From IMG/VR virus record IMGVR_UViG_3300050821_001648, positions 1 through 34,653 of that record: a stretch of 34,653 nt of DNA, one strand, 5' to 3'. Of this stretch, positions 16,045 to 24,326 are shown one piece after another. Position 1 is the stretch's first letter, and each line of letters begins with the position of its first letter. Position numbers and translations under genes: made by a program. Below the pieces are notes generated by a model. That model had not been told where the DNA came from, did no database searches, and was given only the letters and a program-made list of their open reading frames with translations. Origin of the DNA: a virus.

Positions 16045-16712
16045 CACTGGCCCTTCCCGATTACCGGCGGCGCGGCCGGCGTAGTGACTGCCGGTGCGCT
16101 AATATTTGGGATGCCCGGCACGTTCGCACCAGCCCCCGGTATCATGTTGAGGTAGCCGCTCGTCGCCGCGGCATTCGCGGTATCGAGAGCGGCTACTTGG
16201 CCCGCCACGTTTGACTGGATACCTTCGGTTGCTGCCGCGGATTTCGCCGCTGTTGCTTCGGCCGCGCTCGCTGCCGCCTGCTGGAAATAGCCGCCGGCCT
16301 CGATCGAAGCGTTGGTCCCGATAACCTGACCCTGCAAGAGACCTTGTTGCAGGCTCGATCGCGCGAGGTCCACCGCGGAACCGCTGTTGGCGAACCCCGC
16401 CGCGGAGATGCCAGCCGACTGCGCACCCAAAGTCTTCATCAGGTTGCGCGTATTCTGGTACTCCTGAAGCTGTCCGCTCACCTGGGCGAGTTGTGCGTTC
16501 TGAGCGCTGATGTCCCCGGCGATACCATACTGGCCGGCTTCAGCCGTGGCGCCGGCAGCCTCGACATTCAACGCAGCCGCTTCACCCTTCGCGCTCGTGG
16601 CAGCCGCGGTCTCTCCGTACAGGGCATTGAGTAGGCCACTCTCGGCTAGGATCGTGCTCTGCGTGCCCGTGCTCGCCGCCGGCTTGTTGATGCCTCCGTA
16701 AAAGATTGCCAT
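16044..16712 (-). CDS. alanine-rich internal virion protein (gp14-like by position)
   Basis: A 222-residue protein in which Ala, Gly, Ser and Gln dominate. Long helices cover residues about 20-170 (for example ISAQNAQLAQVSGQLQEYQNTRNLMKTLGAQSAGISAAGF and then AASAAEATAAKSAAATEGIQ). It includes the phrase AGFANSGSAVDLARSSLQQG, common in small podovirus internal virion proteins. The end is proline-rich. T7 gp14 has a similar length, and the gene order after the nozzle fits. Likely role: part of the ejectosome that reaches the outer membrane; inferred. Confidence 0.65.
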   Translation of the reverse strand: MAIFYGGINKPAASTGTQSTILAESGLLNALYGETAAATSAKGEAAALNVEAAGATAEAGQYGIAGDISAQNAQLAQVSGQLQEYQNTRNLMKTLGAQSAGISAAGFANSGSAVDLARSSLQQGLLQGQVIGTNASIEAGGYFQQAAASAAEATAAKSAAATEGIQSNVAGQVAALDTANAAATSGYLNMIPGAGANVPGIPNISAPAVTTPAAPPVIGKGQ

Positions 16713-17341
16713 TAGGAGCGCTCGTGAGTTTCAATGTAGGCCGTCAAGGACATCATGATAAATGGGTATGGCCCTGGAATAGACCAGCACAACATCCCAT
16801 CGAAATCATCGGCGTCCTGCACCGTACCGTAGACCACACCGTTGAACAAATAGTTGCTTTGGAGGCTGGTCTGGTCATTGAACTTCAGCGGCGCCGGCTG
16901 GGCCGTCCCGAGGTTTGTGCCAAAGCTCACGCCCTGCGAGCTTGCCAGCAACGCACTGTAAGACCAAACGCGGCGCAGCTTGCCCGTAGCACCACCGGCC
17001 GGGCTCTTGGTTGCAGCCTCCGAATTGGGGCGCAAGACTTGTCCATAGGCCAGGAACAAGAAGCCGATCGTCACCGGCACATAGACTGTCGCAATGCCGC
17101 CGCCATTCACCTGGACCGTGACCTGGGTTGTCGCGTCTCCATAGGTCGTCCGGTCATACGGGCCGACATCGATCGATTGCAGGTACTCGCCAGTCAGCAT
17201 CGAATTGCTGCTCAACGGCACCGTGATCGAACCAGTCGGAGACACCAGGAACGAGCCACAGTCGAGACCACCAATGACGGCCTCGACGTATTGGTTGGCC
17301 ATATGGCTTAGACCAGTGAATACAATATCAGTCGTCGCCAC
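16712..17341 (-). CDS. nozzle C-terminal domains encoded as a separate gene
   Basis: A 209-residue protein. Residues about 8-43 (FTGLSHMANQYVEAVIGGLDCG and then SPTGSITVPL) match the pattern F-x-GL-x-HL-x-G-x-x-V-x-V-x-x-DG that lies inside tail tube/nozzle proteins of podoviruses. The second half (GATGKLRRVWSYSALLASSQGVSFGT, then DDFDGMLCWSIPGPYPFIMMSLTAYIET) matches the C-terminal beta domain of the same proteins. It sits 12 nt after the nozzle gene on the same strand. The simplest reading is that the nozzle is made from two polypeptides here. The residue patterns are from memory of the family; no alignment was run. Confidence 0.65.
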   Translation of the reverse strand: MATTDIVFTGLSHMANQYVEAVIGGLDCGSFLVSPTGSITVPLSSNSMLTGEYLQSIDVGPYDRTTYGDATTQVTVQVNGGGIATVYVPVTIGFLFLAYGQVLRPNSEAATKSPAGGATGKLRRVWSYSALLASSQGVSFGTNLGTAQPAPLKFNDQTSLQSNYLFNGVVYGTVQDADDFDGMLCWSIPGPYPFIMMSLTAYIETHERS

Positions 17342-17353
17342 GGCTCGCCTCCG

Positions 17354-20300
17354 CTAAGGAAACGAGAGAGGGCTTTGGGTCAATCCGCCGCCCAGCCCGG
17401 TGTTGAAGTTTATCAGACCCGACGTGGTGTCAAGCTCGGTGAGATATTGGCCAGTCGCATTGTTGAGCACGAACTGGCCCGGCCCTCCCGACAGATACAC
17501 CCACGGTTTCGCACTAAACGGGGTACTGCCATCAGTGCCAAGGGGGATCGGCCCCCAACTGCCGGTGATCGTATCCTTCTCGTGGAACTTATTGCGGTTC
17601 GTCGCACTGGTCCAGTCGATGTAGACCCCCGGCTTGATCCACAGTTCCGCGACGCTGCCTGTGTAACCCGTAGCTTGCCCGAGCGAAGTCGGCACCGGAT
17701 AGTTGCTCGGGCCTCCCGCGCCGGTCACAGTCGTCAGCGTCGTGTTGATCGTGTAGCTGCTGCCGACGTACTCGGCCTCATAAATCTGCTGCGGTGTCGC
17801 ATTCGGGTGAAACGTCAAGAAGCCGGCAGGATCGATCACCAGCGCCGGCCCCTCGAAGAACGGTTTGCCAGCATAAATTTTCCTGAGCGCCGCCAAAGCA
17901 CTCGCCGTCACGAGTTCGGCTATGGGCGGCACGATAATGGTCTGTGGGGGACCAGCAACCTGCTTCGTAGTGATATTGTAGAGCGGTGCCTGGACAAATG
18001 CGCCACCAATACCCCACACCGCCATGCCATTGTCTTTGAGCTTGTCGGTCTGGCTGCTAAAAGGCCACATACTGCCGTTGTTGCCGACCGTACCGCTGTT
18101 GACATTGTTGAGGACAACGGTATCATTGACCGCCATAGTCACAGTGATCGTGCCATCGCCGATGCTCTTGGCCGAGATCATCACATGCGACCATTGAAGC
18201 CCGGTGCTTGCGACCGCGCCTTGGACAAACGCGCCGCCCGATGGATAATTGAGAGTGCTGACCGATGACGCTGCCAGGACGTTGTTCGAGCCCGTATAGC
18301 TGATCCCCTGGTTCAACCCAAAGGCCGGGGCACCACCGAGGATCGAACTGGTGATGCCTGTGCCGACTTCGGAGAAGGCAAGTTCAGGGCTCGACAGCAA
18401 CGCTCCTTGCTGCTGGCCATTGACACCGGGGTCAAGCGTGCCGATCCATACACTCAAGGATAGCGAGGTCTGGTCTGCGCGTCCACTCGACAGCGGCCAC
18501 GGGGGCAGGTTATAGAGGATCGTCGAGCCGGGAAAGAAGGCTGCCTTGTTCTTCACGCCCAGCAGGAGCGTACCGCCAGCCGGCGGGCTCTGGCCCAGCG
18601 AAATACTTTGGAACTGTGTGAGCAACGGCGGCGCCGCGGCAGTCGTAGTATCAGACCCGTGGATGGCGCCGGTCGTGGAAAAGCCCGACGGATTGCCGCC
18701 ACCGCAGTCGTAGCCCGAGTTGCCAGGGCCGGGGCCAGCGGCCTGATCAACCTGCCACGCCTGTAGGATAGACCCACTAGGATCGAATGGCGGGTTCATA
18801 ACTTCGATGTAGTAGTTCGTGATCGCCGCTGAGTTCGGGATGTTGCTCGGCGGATTGTTGGTCACGAGGAATAGCCGTTCAAGCAGCCCGTTCTTGCCCG
18901 GCACCGAGCACATGCTAGTGAAGACCCGGTTGCCGCCGTGCACATTCCAATGCCAGCCTTGACACTCAGGCGGCGTCTGGACGAACCGCGAGAAGCGCCT
19001 ATAGGTGCAGCCTGTTAGCAACCCGTTATTCATCAGAGCCCATACGATCGGCACAGGTTCCTCAGTGTACTCAAGGCGCGCGACCCCACTAACGGTCAGG
19101 TGCTTGGCAAACTCATTCAGGTGGCGCCCGCTGAATTTCTGCGAGAAGGCATCGTCCAGATACTCCATCACCCGCCGGCCGCTCTTTTGTGCAAAGATCA
19201 CAGCCATACCGGCGCGAGCAACTTCAATGTTCAGAGAACCGTAGCGCGTGACCTCGTGGGCCTGAATAGAAGTCGGGGTAATAGGGTCTCCAAGTGCCGA
19301 AGCCGCAACTAGGGTTTCGCCGCTGAGCGTACCCATCAAGACGCCTTGCGCGTCACCGATCATCCACTGGATTTGGTTAAGGCCCTTCGAGTTCAGGACT
19401 TCGCTGATCCCGCTGCTGTCCAGTACATTCCCGTTCGGGTCCGTCGGAGAGAAGGTCGCAATGTTGGTTCCAATGATCTGGCTGACGCCATTGCTCGTCG
19501 TTGTATCGAAGCGGTTCAGAACGCAGCCAGCAAGCCACAAGCGCCCTTCGTAGTAAATGCCACATGTCGGATACCCCGTCGTGCCGCTGTAGACGCCAAG
19601 TTGCCATTCGGCCGCAGTCATGCCATTGGCACTTTGCAGGACCATGTTCGGGATAGTCGTGTCGAATGTGAACGTGACGTGAGTGCTGTTGGTAAACGCC
19701 GTGATCTTACCCCAGGCCCAGGAACCCGCGGTCGGAGCCGGCGCCCATACCACTGTCGCCACGCCACCAATCGTCGCCGCTTGACCCGGTGCCGCGCCAG
19801 CGGGCACGCTTGCAATGGCCACCCACCACGCACCCGTACTGTCGGTGACAGTCTGACCAGCAGTGTAAGTCGAGCTTGAGTTGTACAAGGCCGGCTGTGT
19901 GAAAATGCGCATCGCCCGGCCAACGTCGGTCGAGGCGAAAACCGCGGAGCCCGCGGTAGCTGTTACAGCACCCGTAAGCGCCGACAAGGTAAGGGTCTGC
20001 GACTGCGGGTCCAGATACGGCCCATCGACCATATTAAGCGCGGCAAAGGAGAAGACCGGATCAGCGGTAAGCGTCCCCTGCGTAGTAATCTGGACTTGCT
20101 GCGGCGCCACGTTCGAGCACAGAATGATGCTGTCAACCTCGGCCTGAACCGCGCGAAGCGATTGGATTTGTGATGGCCCTCCGGTGTACGGCGTGTTGAA
20201 CTTCTTGACCCGAATAAGCTGCGCGCCGACAAGGTTCGTGCTGGCGGTCTCAGTGACCGCGCCAGTAAAGAACGCCGAAAGGCTGACGAGTTGAACGCCG

Positions 20301-20803
20301 CCCGACACGCTCTGCGTCGAGATCGTGCAAATCTGGTTCCGCAGACCCAACTCATCCGATTGCGGAAACGGATAGGGCGAACCCGAGGCATCGGGGAACA
20401 CCACCATAACTTCATCGCCAACAACCCAGCCAGGATTGCCACTCAGCGTGAAGATGCTGCTGCTGACGCTCTCGACCGTCTGCGCATCGTTGGTGAAGAC
20501 CAGGGACGATTGGGTCAGGAACCGGAGGGTGCCATTGGCCGCGCCCGGCGGGCTGGTAAACTCCATCGCGAAAGAGCAGGTCTCGGAGCCGGCGAAAGGC
20601 AGAAGGTTCGCGTAGTTGCCACCGTGCGTCGGCACGATGAACTCAGTGCCCGACCGCGAAGTCCAGGCGCCTTCCTCGACCGGAAAACCGTTGAGGCTCG
20701 TGGTCAGCGCGGTCGAGTAATGCGGATCGTCACTACGCCCCTGCGCATACGGTCCCCACTCGCCGCCGAGGAAATTCGTTTGGTCGATCGATGCTTTAGG
20801 CAT
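17354..20803 (-). CDS. tail nozzle/tubular protein B-like with C-terminal lectin-like domain
   Basis: A 1149-residue protein. The N terminus has the classic podovirus nozzle signature (NFLGGEWGPYAQGRSDDPHY, then a GAWTSRSGTEFI stretch). The middle carries VARAGMAVIFAQKSGRRVMEYLDD and PIVWALMNNGLLTGCTYRR, also found in nozzle proteins. Around residues 305-345 lies a chitin-binding-like module (YNSSSTYTAGQTVTDSTGAWW). From about 735 to the end is a concanavalin A/LamG-like beta domain (SLSLSVWIGTLDP, SHVMISAKS, then AELWIKPGVYIDWTSATNRNKF and LGTDGSTPFSAKPWVYLSGG). T7 gp12 is about 800 residues, so this is long, yet its expected C-terminal domains are in the next gene. Role: distal tail tube and surface binding. 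Confidence 0.8.
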   Translation of the reverse strand: MPKASIDQTNFLGGEWGPYAQGRSDDPHYSTALTTSLNGFPVEEGAWTSRSGTEFIVPTHGGNYANLLPFAGSETCSFAMEFTSPPGAANGTLRFLTQSSLVFTNDAQTVESVSSSIFTLSGNPGWVVGDEVMVVFPDASGSPYPFPQSDELGLRNQICTISTQSVSGGVQLVSLSAFFTGAVTETASTNLVGAQLIRVKKFNTPYTGGPSQIQSLRAVQAEVDSIILCSNVAPQQVQITTQGTLTADPVFSFAALNMVDGPYLDPQSQTLTLSALTGAVTATAGSAVFASTDVGRAMRIFTQPALYNSSSTYTAGQTVTDSTGAWWVAIASVPAGAAPGQAATIGGVATVVWAPAPTAGSWAWGKITAFTNSTHVTFTFDTTIPNMVLQSANGMTAAEWQLGVYSGTTGYPTCGIYYEGRLWLAGCVLNRFDTTTSNGVSQIIGTNIATFSPTDPNGNVLDSSGISEVLNSKGLNQIQWMIGDAQGVLMGTLSGETLVAASALGDPITPTSIQAHEVTRYGSLNIEVARAGMAVIFAQKSGRRVMEYLDDAFSQKFSGRHLNEFAKHLTVSGVARLEYTEEPVPIVWALMNNGLLTGCTYRRFSRFVQTPPECQGWHWNVHGGNRVFTSMCSVPGKNGLLERLFLVTNNPPSNIPNSAAITNYYIEVMNPPFDPSGSILQAWQVDQAAGPGPGNSGYDCGGGNPSGFSTTGAIHGSDTTTAAAPPLLTQFQSISLGQSPPAGGTLLLGVKNKAAFFPGSTILYNLPPWPLSSGRADQTSLSLSVWIGTLDPGVNGQQQGALLSSPELAFSEVGTGITSSILGGAPAFGLNQGISYTGSNNVLAASSVSTLNYPSGGAFVQGAVASTGLQWSHVMISAKSIGDGTITVTMAVNDTVVLNNVNSGTVGNNGSMWPFSSQTDKLKDNGMAVWGIGGAFVQAPLYNITTKQVAGPPQTIIVPPIAELVTASALAALRKIYAGKPFFEGPALVIDPAGFLTFHPNATPQQIYEAEYVGSSYTINTTLTTVTGAGGPSNYPVPTSLGQATGYTGSVAELWIKPGVYIDWTSATNRNKFHEKDTITGSWGPIPLGTDGSTPFSAKPWVYLSGGPGQFVLNNATGQYLTELDTTSGLINFNTGLGGGLTQSPLSFP

Positions 20804-22219
20804 CTACAATCTCACGCGCACGAATTCTTCGAGCACCTGATTTGGAGTACCCTGAAGGATTGCGTCCACCCGGATCGCCTCACCCGTCACCCGGTTGTAG
20901 CGATCCTGAAGCTTGGTCGCATTCTTGCCTTGGGTCAACGGCTCATCCATCTGCTGCGCCATGAGGATCGCGAGGCACTGGCAGAACTTCGGGTGCATCC
21001 GGGTCACGTCCGCGATGTCGGCCACGAACGGAATGTCCCACGGGCCTTGTCCCCAAGACGTAAAATACTCATCGTAGTAAGCGAAGTCCTTGGGATAACT
21101 ACCGACGAAAGCCCCGAGCCACGGGTGCTTGTTCTTCTGCTCGAAATCGTCGCTGGGCCGCAGCCAGCCGAAGGGCAGCCGGAACAGGTTCAAGGTCGAA
21201 CTGTCGTTCAGATAGCCCGAGTTTGCTGGCCAGAGCACAGTCAGTTGCGCGATCGTGCCGCCTACTGAGGTCCATGCCGGGTCGCCCGAAAACGGGACTT
21301 GCGCCGGGAAGGTGCTCGGGTTCGACGAGCCATTGTTGTTCGTCAGCGACAACCAGATACCGACACCGCCATTGAAGGCCGACCAGATGAACGGCCCGAG
21401 CGGGGAATTGAGCCCTTGGCTCGTGGACGAGCCCCACAGGGACCAATCCGCAGGCGAAGTGTCCGGCTCGTTGCCGACATTGCTGTTGACGATCGAGATA
21501 TAATATTGCGTGTTCCCGGTCACGAGGCTCGTATACGAAACGATATTGCCAATCGCATAGGTCGTGCCCGAAGCATAGGTTCCCTGTGGCGCCGGGGCCG
21601 GCGTCCCAACAGTGGGCAGTGAGGTATTCTCCGGGGGAACCCACACTGCCCACCACTGCCCGACAGTCGCGCTCGGGTTATGGTTGTGATTGCCCGCGGC
21701 CAGGGACACGTAGAAGATGCCGCCAGAATTGACAATCGTTGTGTTAGCGTAGGTCGCGCTGCTCAGCCAGCTTTCTGGCACAAGGACAACTTCGCCGGCC
21801 GCATAGCTCGCTTGGTTGTCGAACACGTCACAGGTCAACGGGCCGAAGTAGTGAGACCACGAAGACGTGATGTCCGGCTTCTCGTTGAGCGATGAGGGGT
21901 TCTGCATGATCCACGGGTAGTTCGCGCTGTTGGCATAGGTGCCACCCGCGTACATGGCCACTTGGCCATTAGTGTAGGTCGTGACCGCCGACCATGTAGG
22001 TGGCGTCCAGATTTGCGTCGAACGGGTTATTCCACGAACCCGCGCGCGTCGGATCGAAAAAGCCCAGGTGTGGCGCGAAAGCTCGTCGAGGCGCATCGTA
22101 TCATAGCACAGATCGCTGTTAACCGCAAGCTGCGCTACATCAGTGAAAGTCGCGATCTTCGGCTGGCCGAGAAGCTGCCCCGCTTCGTTCGCTACGTCGA
22201 TTGGAGACTGATAGGGCAT
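20804..22219 (-). CDS. tail adaptor (T7 gp11/tail tubular A-like) with inserted binding modules
   Basis: A 471-residue protein. Residues 1-68 (SPIDVANEAGQLLGQPKIATFTD, then DELSRHTWAFSIRRARV) and about 345-471 (FRLPFGWLRPSDD, then FAYYDEYFTSWG and FCQCLAILMAQQMDEPLTQ) are the two halves of the adaptor that attaches the tail to the portal. Between them, residues about 73-320 hold four repeated segments of CBM5/12 style: aromatic residue, then YxxGxxVxYxGxxY, then a terminal Trp (73-121, 136-193, 212-262, 273-318). T7 gp11 is only about 196 residues long. The stop is one base before the nozzle start codon, consistent with joint expression. Confidence 0.8.
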   Translation of the reverse strand: MPYQSPIDVANEAGQLLGQPKIATFTDVAQLAVNSDLCYDTMRLDELSRHTWAFSIRRARVRGITRSTQIWTPPTWSAVTTYTNGQVAMYAGGTYANSANYPWIMQNPSSLNEKPDITSSWSHYFGPLTCDVFDNQASYAAGEVVLVPESWLSSATYANTTIVNSGGIFYVSLAAGNHNHNPSATVGQWWAVWVPPENTSLPTVGTPAPAPQGTYASGTTYAIGNIVSYTSLVTGNTQYYISIVNSNVGNEPDTSPADWSLWGSSTSQGLNSPLGPFIWSAFNGGVGIWLSLTNNNGSSNPSTFPAQVPFSGDPAWTSVGGTIAQLTVLWPANSGYLNDSSTLNLFRLPFGWLRPSDDFEQKNKHPWLGAFVGSYPKDFAYYDEYFTSWGQGPWDIPFVADIADVTRMHPKFCQCLAILMAQQMDEPLTQGKNATKLQDRYNRVTGEAIRVDAILQGTPNQVLEEFVRVRL

Positions 22220-22231
22220 TCCAACCCTACC

Positions 22232-22537
22232 TTACGCCGTCGGGCGATACGGAACCTTGATGACGAACCCTTGCACGTCGCCGGTCGCCGTGAAAATAAT
22301 CTCGTAGGTGCCGGGGGGAAGGTCAACCATCGTGAACCCCGCGGCCGTCACAGCCGCGATAAAGGGCTGATAGGTCGAGCCATCGGGCATCAGAATTTCC
22401 AACGTGGTAGACGTGCTCGGCGCCGACGTGCCAAACACGTATTTACCGCCAAGCAACGTGAAAGGGCCGACGGTGTTCGCCGTGCGAGCGCCGGTATAAG
22501 TGACCCCATCCTTCCAATCGTTCGACACAAACGCCAT
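22232..22537 (-). CDS. small beta-rich structural protein
   Basis: A 101-residue protein with beta-like segments: VGPFTLLGGKYVFGTS, TTLEILMPDGSTYQPF, then MVDLPPGTYEIIFTATGDVQGFVIKV. This layout (ligand-free beta barrel with a PPGxYxh turn) is common in small phage head decoration or tail-completion proteins near the adaptor. No family assigned. The start overlaps the upstream gene stop by one base. Confidence 0.65.
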   Translation of the reverse strand: MAFVSNDWKDGVTYTGARTANTVGPFTLLGGKYVFGTSAPSTSTTLEILMPDGSTYQPFIAAVTAAGFTMVDLPPGTYEIIFTATGDVQGFVIKVPYRPTA

Positions 22538-22866
22538 CAGGCTGATCCACTTCGCTTGTACCGCTGGGTCACGCGGACGTTCCTGACATCATTGACCGTC
22601 GTGAAATTGTAAGTGCCGCCACCGGCAGGAACCACGAAGTCAAAGTATCCGCTTTCGAGCATGGTGATGATAGCCGTACTCGTCCCGCTGACCACCGACT
22701 GAAGCTGAACCTGATCGCTGGAATTGTTCAGGTCCGCCAGTTCGAGCGAGATTGTGTAGAGACCCTGTTCCGCCCAGGTAAAATTCGGGGTCGTCTGCCC
22801 GGCCTTGAGGCCAGTGAACGAGACGTGAGCGGTGCCTTCCGGCGCCGGAAAGGTGTTTGGCGTCAT
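22537..22866 (-). CDS. small beta-rich protein of unknown function
   Basis: A 109-residue protein, beta-rich: AHVSFTGLKAGQ, YTISLELADLNNSSDQVQLQSVV, then SGYFDFVVPAGGGTYNFTTVNDVRNVRVTQRYKR. It shares general style with the following 101-residue protein (short beta sandwich, Gly/Thr rich), so both may be decoration or connector proteins. It overlaps its upstream neighbour by 4 nt. Not recognised. Confidence 0.62.
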   Translation of the reverse strand: MTPNTFPAPEGTAHVSFTGLKAGQTTPNFTWAEQGLYTISLELADLNNSSDQVQLQSVVSGTSTAIITMLESGYFDFVVPAGGGTYNFTTVNDVRNVRVTQRYKRSGSA

Positions 22867-23069
22867 TCGTGCGGCCCTTTAACCTTGTGCCACACGTAAC
22901 CGACAGGCTGCGGGCCACCAGTGAAGTTCGGGTCTTTGACCCGCTCGAAGATCGAGCCGGCGTCGTCAAGCACGAAGATGCCCCCGTGCGGCGTCGGCGC
23001 GATGCCAACGACATGCGGCTGAACAACCATAACCGGGTCTTCCGAGACACTACCGGGTTTCAAGGCCAT
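22863..23069 (-). CDS. small hypothetical protein
   Basis: A 68-residue protein: an extended N terminus (MALKPGSVSEDPVMVVQPHVVGIAP) and a beta-like rest containing GGIFVLDDAGSIFERVKDP and PVGYVWHKVKGPHE. No membrane span, cysteine motif or known domain. It overlaps the upstream coiled-coil gene by 20 nt and the next by 4 nt. Its place in the head-tail joining cluster is the only functional hint. Confidence 0.6.
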   Translation of the reverse strand: MALKPGSVSEDPVMVVQPHVVGIAPTPHGGIFVLDDAGSIFERVKDPNFTGGPQPVGYVWHKVKGPHE

Positions 23070-23226
23070 TCAGCTTCTCCAAGATCATGTCAACCTTGCG
23101 CTCGACGTGTTCGAGGCGATCGACCTTTTTGGCCATGTCCTCAACGAGATCGAACAACGCAGCGTTGGATATAGTGCGCGCTGCCCGTCTTTGAAAGGGG
23201 CCAATGGCTTCAATCTCGGCACTCAT
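23050..23226 (-). CDS. small coiled-coil protein
   Basis: A 58-residue frame, ATG at 23226 in an ATGA overlap with the upstream gene, stop within the next gene. The C-terminal half is a charged heptad-like helix (DLVEDMAKKVDRLEHVERKVDMILEKLNGL), suggesting an oligomeric coiled coil. Supported by overlap architecture and composition only. Confidence 0.62.
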   Translation of the reverse strand: MSAEIEAIGPFQRRAARTISNAALFDLVEDMAKKVDRLEHVERKVDMILEKLNGLETR

Positions 23227-23399
23227 TTCTTGTGCATCTTGCTAAGGGTGAGCGCAAGACGCGCCTGCTTGCCGGTGCGGCCAGAGGCGCCTTTCTCCTT
23301 TTCCGCATAGGCGTGGGTAGACATGCCGGCAGCTTTTGCCTTGGCCTTAAAGGCTCCTGGCCTCTTGATGGCGCTAGCAATCCGATGCTTCGCAGCCAT
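23223..23399 (-). CDS. small basic phage protein (conserved type)
   Basis: A 58-residue, strongly basic protein from ATG 23399. The sequence around IKRPGAFKAKAKAAGMSTHAYAEKEKG and ending KQARLALTLSKMHKK resembles a small conserved protein found near capsid genes of many tailed phages (pattern KPGALxxKAKAxGMSxxxFAxxxxxxxGxxGxQARLALTL). Function unknown; nucleic-acid contact is possible because of its charge. The stop overlaps the start of the coiled-coil gene. Confidence 0.72.
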   Translation of the reverse strand: MAAKHRIASAIKRPGAFKAKAKAAGMSTHAYAEKEKGASGRTGKQARLALTLSKMHKK

Positions 23400-23410
23400 A
23401 GCGAAGCACC

Positions 23411-23650
23411 TTAGTTCGGGCCGGTCGGCAGCGGGATATTGGTGCCGTTGCCGTCAGTGCCGCCTTGCTGGTAGTACCGCCAGAACTTATCGAGCGCCTT
23501 CAGCACTTCGGCACGGTCAGGCGCATAGGTGCCATTGCCAACCCGAAGTTCGATGATGTCAGTCGCGGTGCTCGACGTGCCAGAGTTGTCCGGGTCTTGC
23601 GAAAACTTGGACGCATCCGACGTGATCGACACGTAGTAGGTCGCGGTCAT
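23411..23650 (-). CDS. small structural-region protein
   Basis: A 79-residue protein with a strong ribosome site (AAGGAGT) before ATG 23650. It begins with a beta strand (TATYYVSITSDAS), has a Ser/Thr-rich middle, then a helix (DRAEVLKALDKFWRYYQQGG). It has no known motif. Located directly after the two capsid-associated proteins, it may be a head-completion or connector component. Confidence 0.65.
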   Translation of the reverse strand: MTATYYVSITSDASKFSQDPDNSGTSSTATDIIELRVGNGTYAPDRAEVLKALDKFWRYYQQGGTDGNGTNIPLPTGPN

Positions 23651-23660
23651 GGATTACTCC

Positions 23661-24317
23661 TTACGGACGCCACTCGGCCCACTTGACGCTCTGCGCCCAC
23701 AGGTTCGTCGATTGCGTCGTGCTGGACACGATATTCATCGCACCACCCGGCGCCAGGACGAACGTGCCCCGCGGAATGTAAAGACCGCTTGAGCCCTGCA
23801 ATACGCCGGCCGTGGTCTGGATGAACACCGGGAGCCATTGCAGGAACGTCATGGCCGCGATGGTCGAGCCATACGACGCCTTGCCGAGAGCTGTCAGGCC
23901 GTTGCCGTTGATCAGCGTGTTGCGAACGGTAGCCGCGTTGCCAACGGTCGTCGGAGGCGCCCCATACTCGACACCGATCACGCCGACGACATCGGTAGCG
24001 GTCAGCGGCAGCACGAGGATTTCGAGGATTTCCATGTTGATGCCGGAACCCACCGGGTTGTAGAACATGAAACCCGACGTGGTGCCGCCCGGCGCCAAGA
24101 TGGTTCGACCCGTGGCGTCGTTGGCATTCGCGACGAATACGTTGCCGCGTGCCGTCCCGGTGTAGAAGGCGTCATGGACACCTGAAGTCAGGCTATCGCC
24201 CTGCCGCCCCACGGATAGGGGCGCAAGGCCAGTGTCCTGAATTTGGTTCGCGACCGGGTTCTGAACCACCGCTGCCGGGTTCATGCCCGGCAGAAGGTAA
24301 GGGGATTGAACAGCCAT
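23661..24317 (-). CDS. virion structural protein near capsid gene
   Basis: A 218-residue, beta-rich, neutral protein (MAVQSPYLLPGMNPAAVVQNPV, later GTTSGFMFYNPVGSGINMEILEILVLPLTATDVVGVIGVEYG). No signal peptide or catalytic motif. The pairing with the similar-sized preceding gene product, and the phrase order (symmetry of hydrophobic strands, then an LYIPRGTFVLAPGG turn), suggest a capsid surface or vertex protein. The family is not identified. Confidence 0.65.
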   Translation of the reverse strand: MAVQSPYLLPGMNPAAVVQNPVANQIQDTGLAPLSVGRQGDSLTSGVHDAFYTGTARGNVFVANANDATGRTILAPGGTTSGFMFYNPVGSGINMEILEILVLPLTATDVVGVIGVEYGAPPTTVGNAATVRNTLINGNGLTALGKASYGSTIAAMTFLQWLPVFIQTTAGVLQGSSGLYIPRGTFVLAPGGAMNIVSSTTQSTNLWAQSVKWAEWRP

Positions 24318-24326
24318 GTTTGCTCC

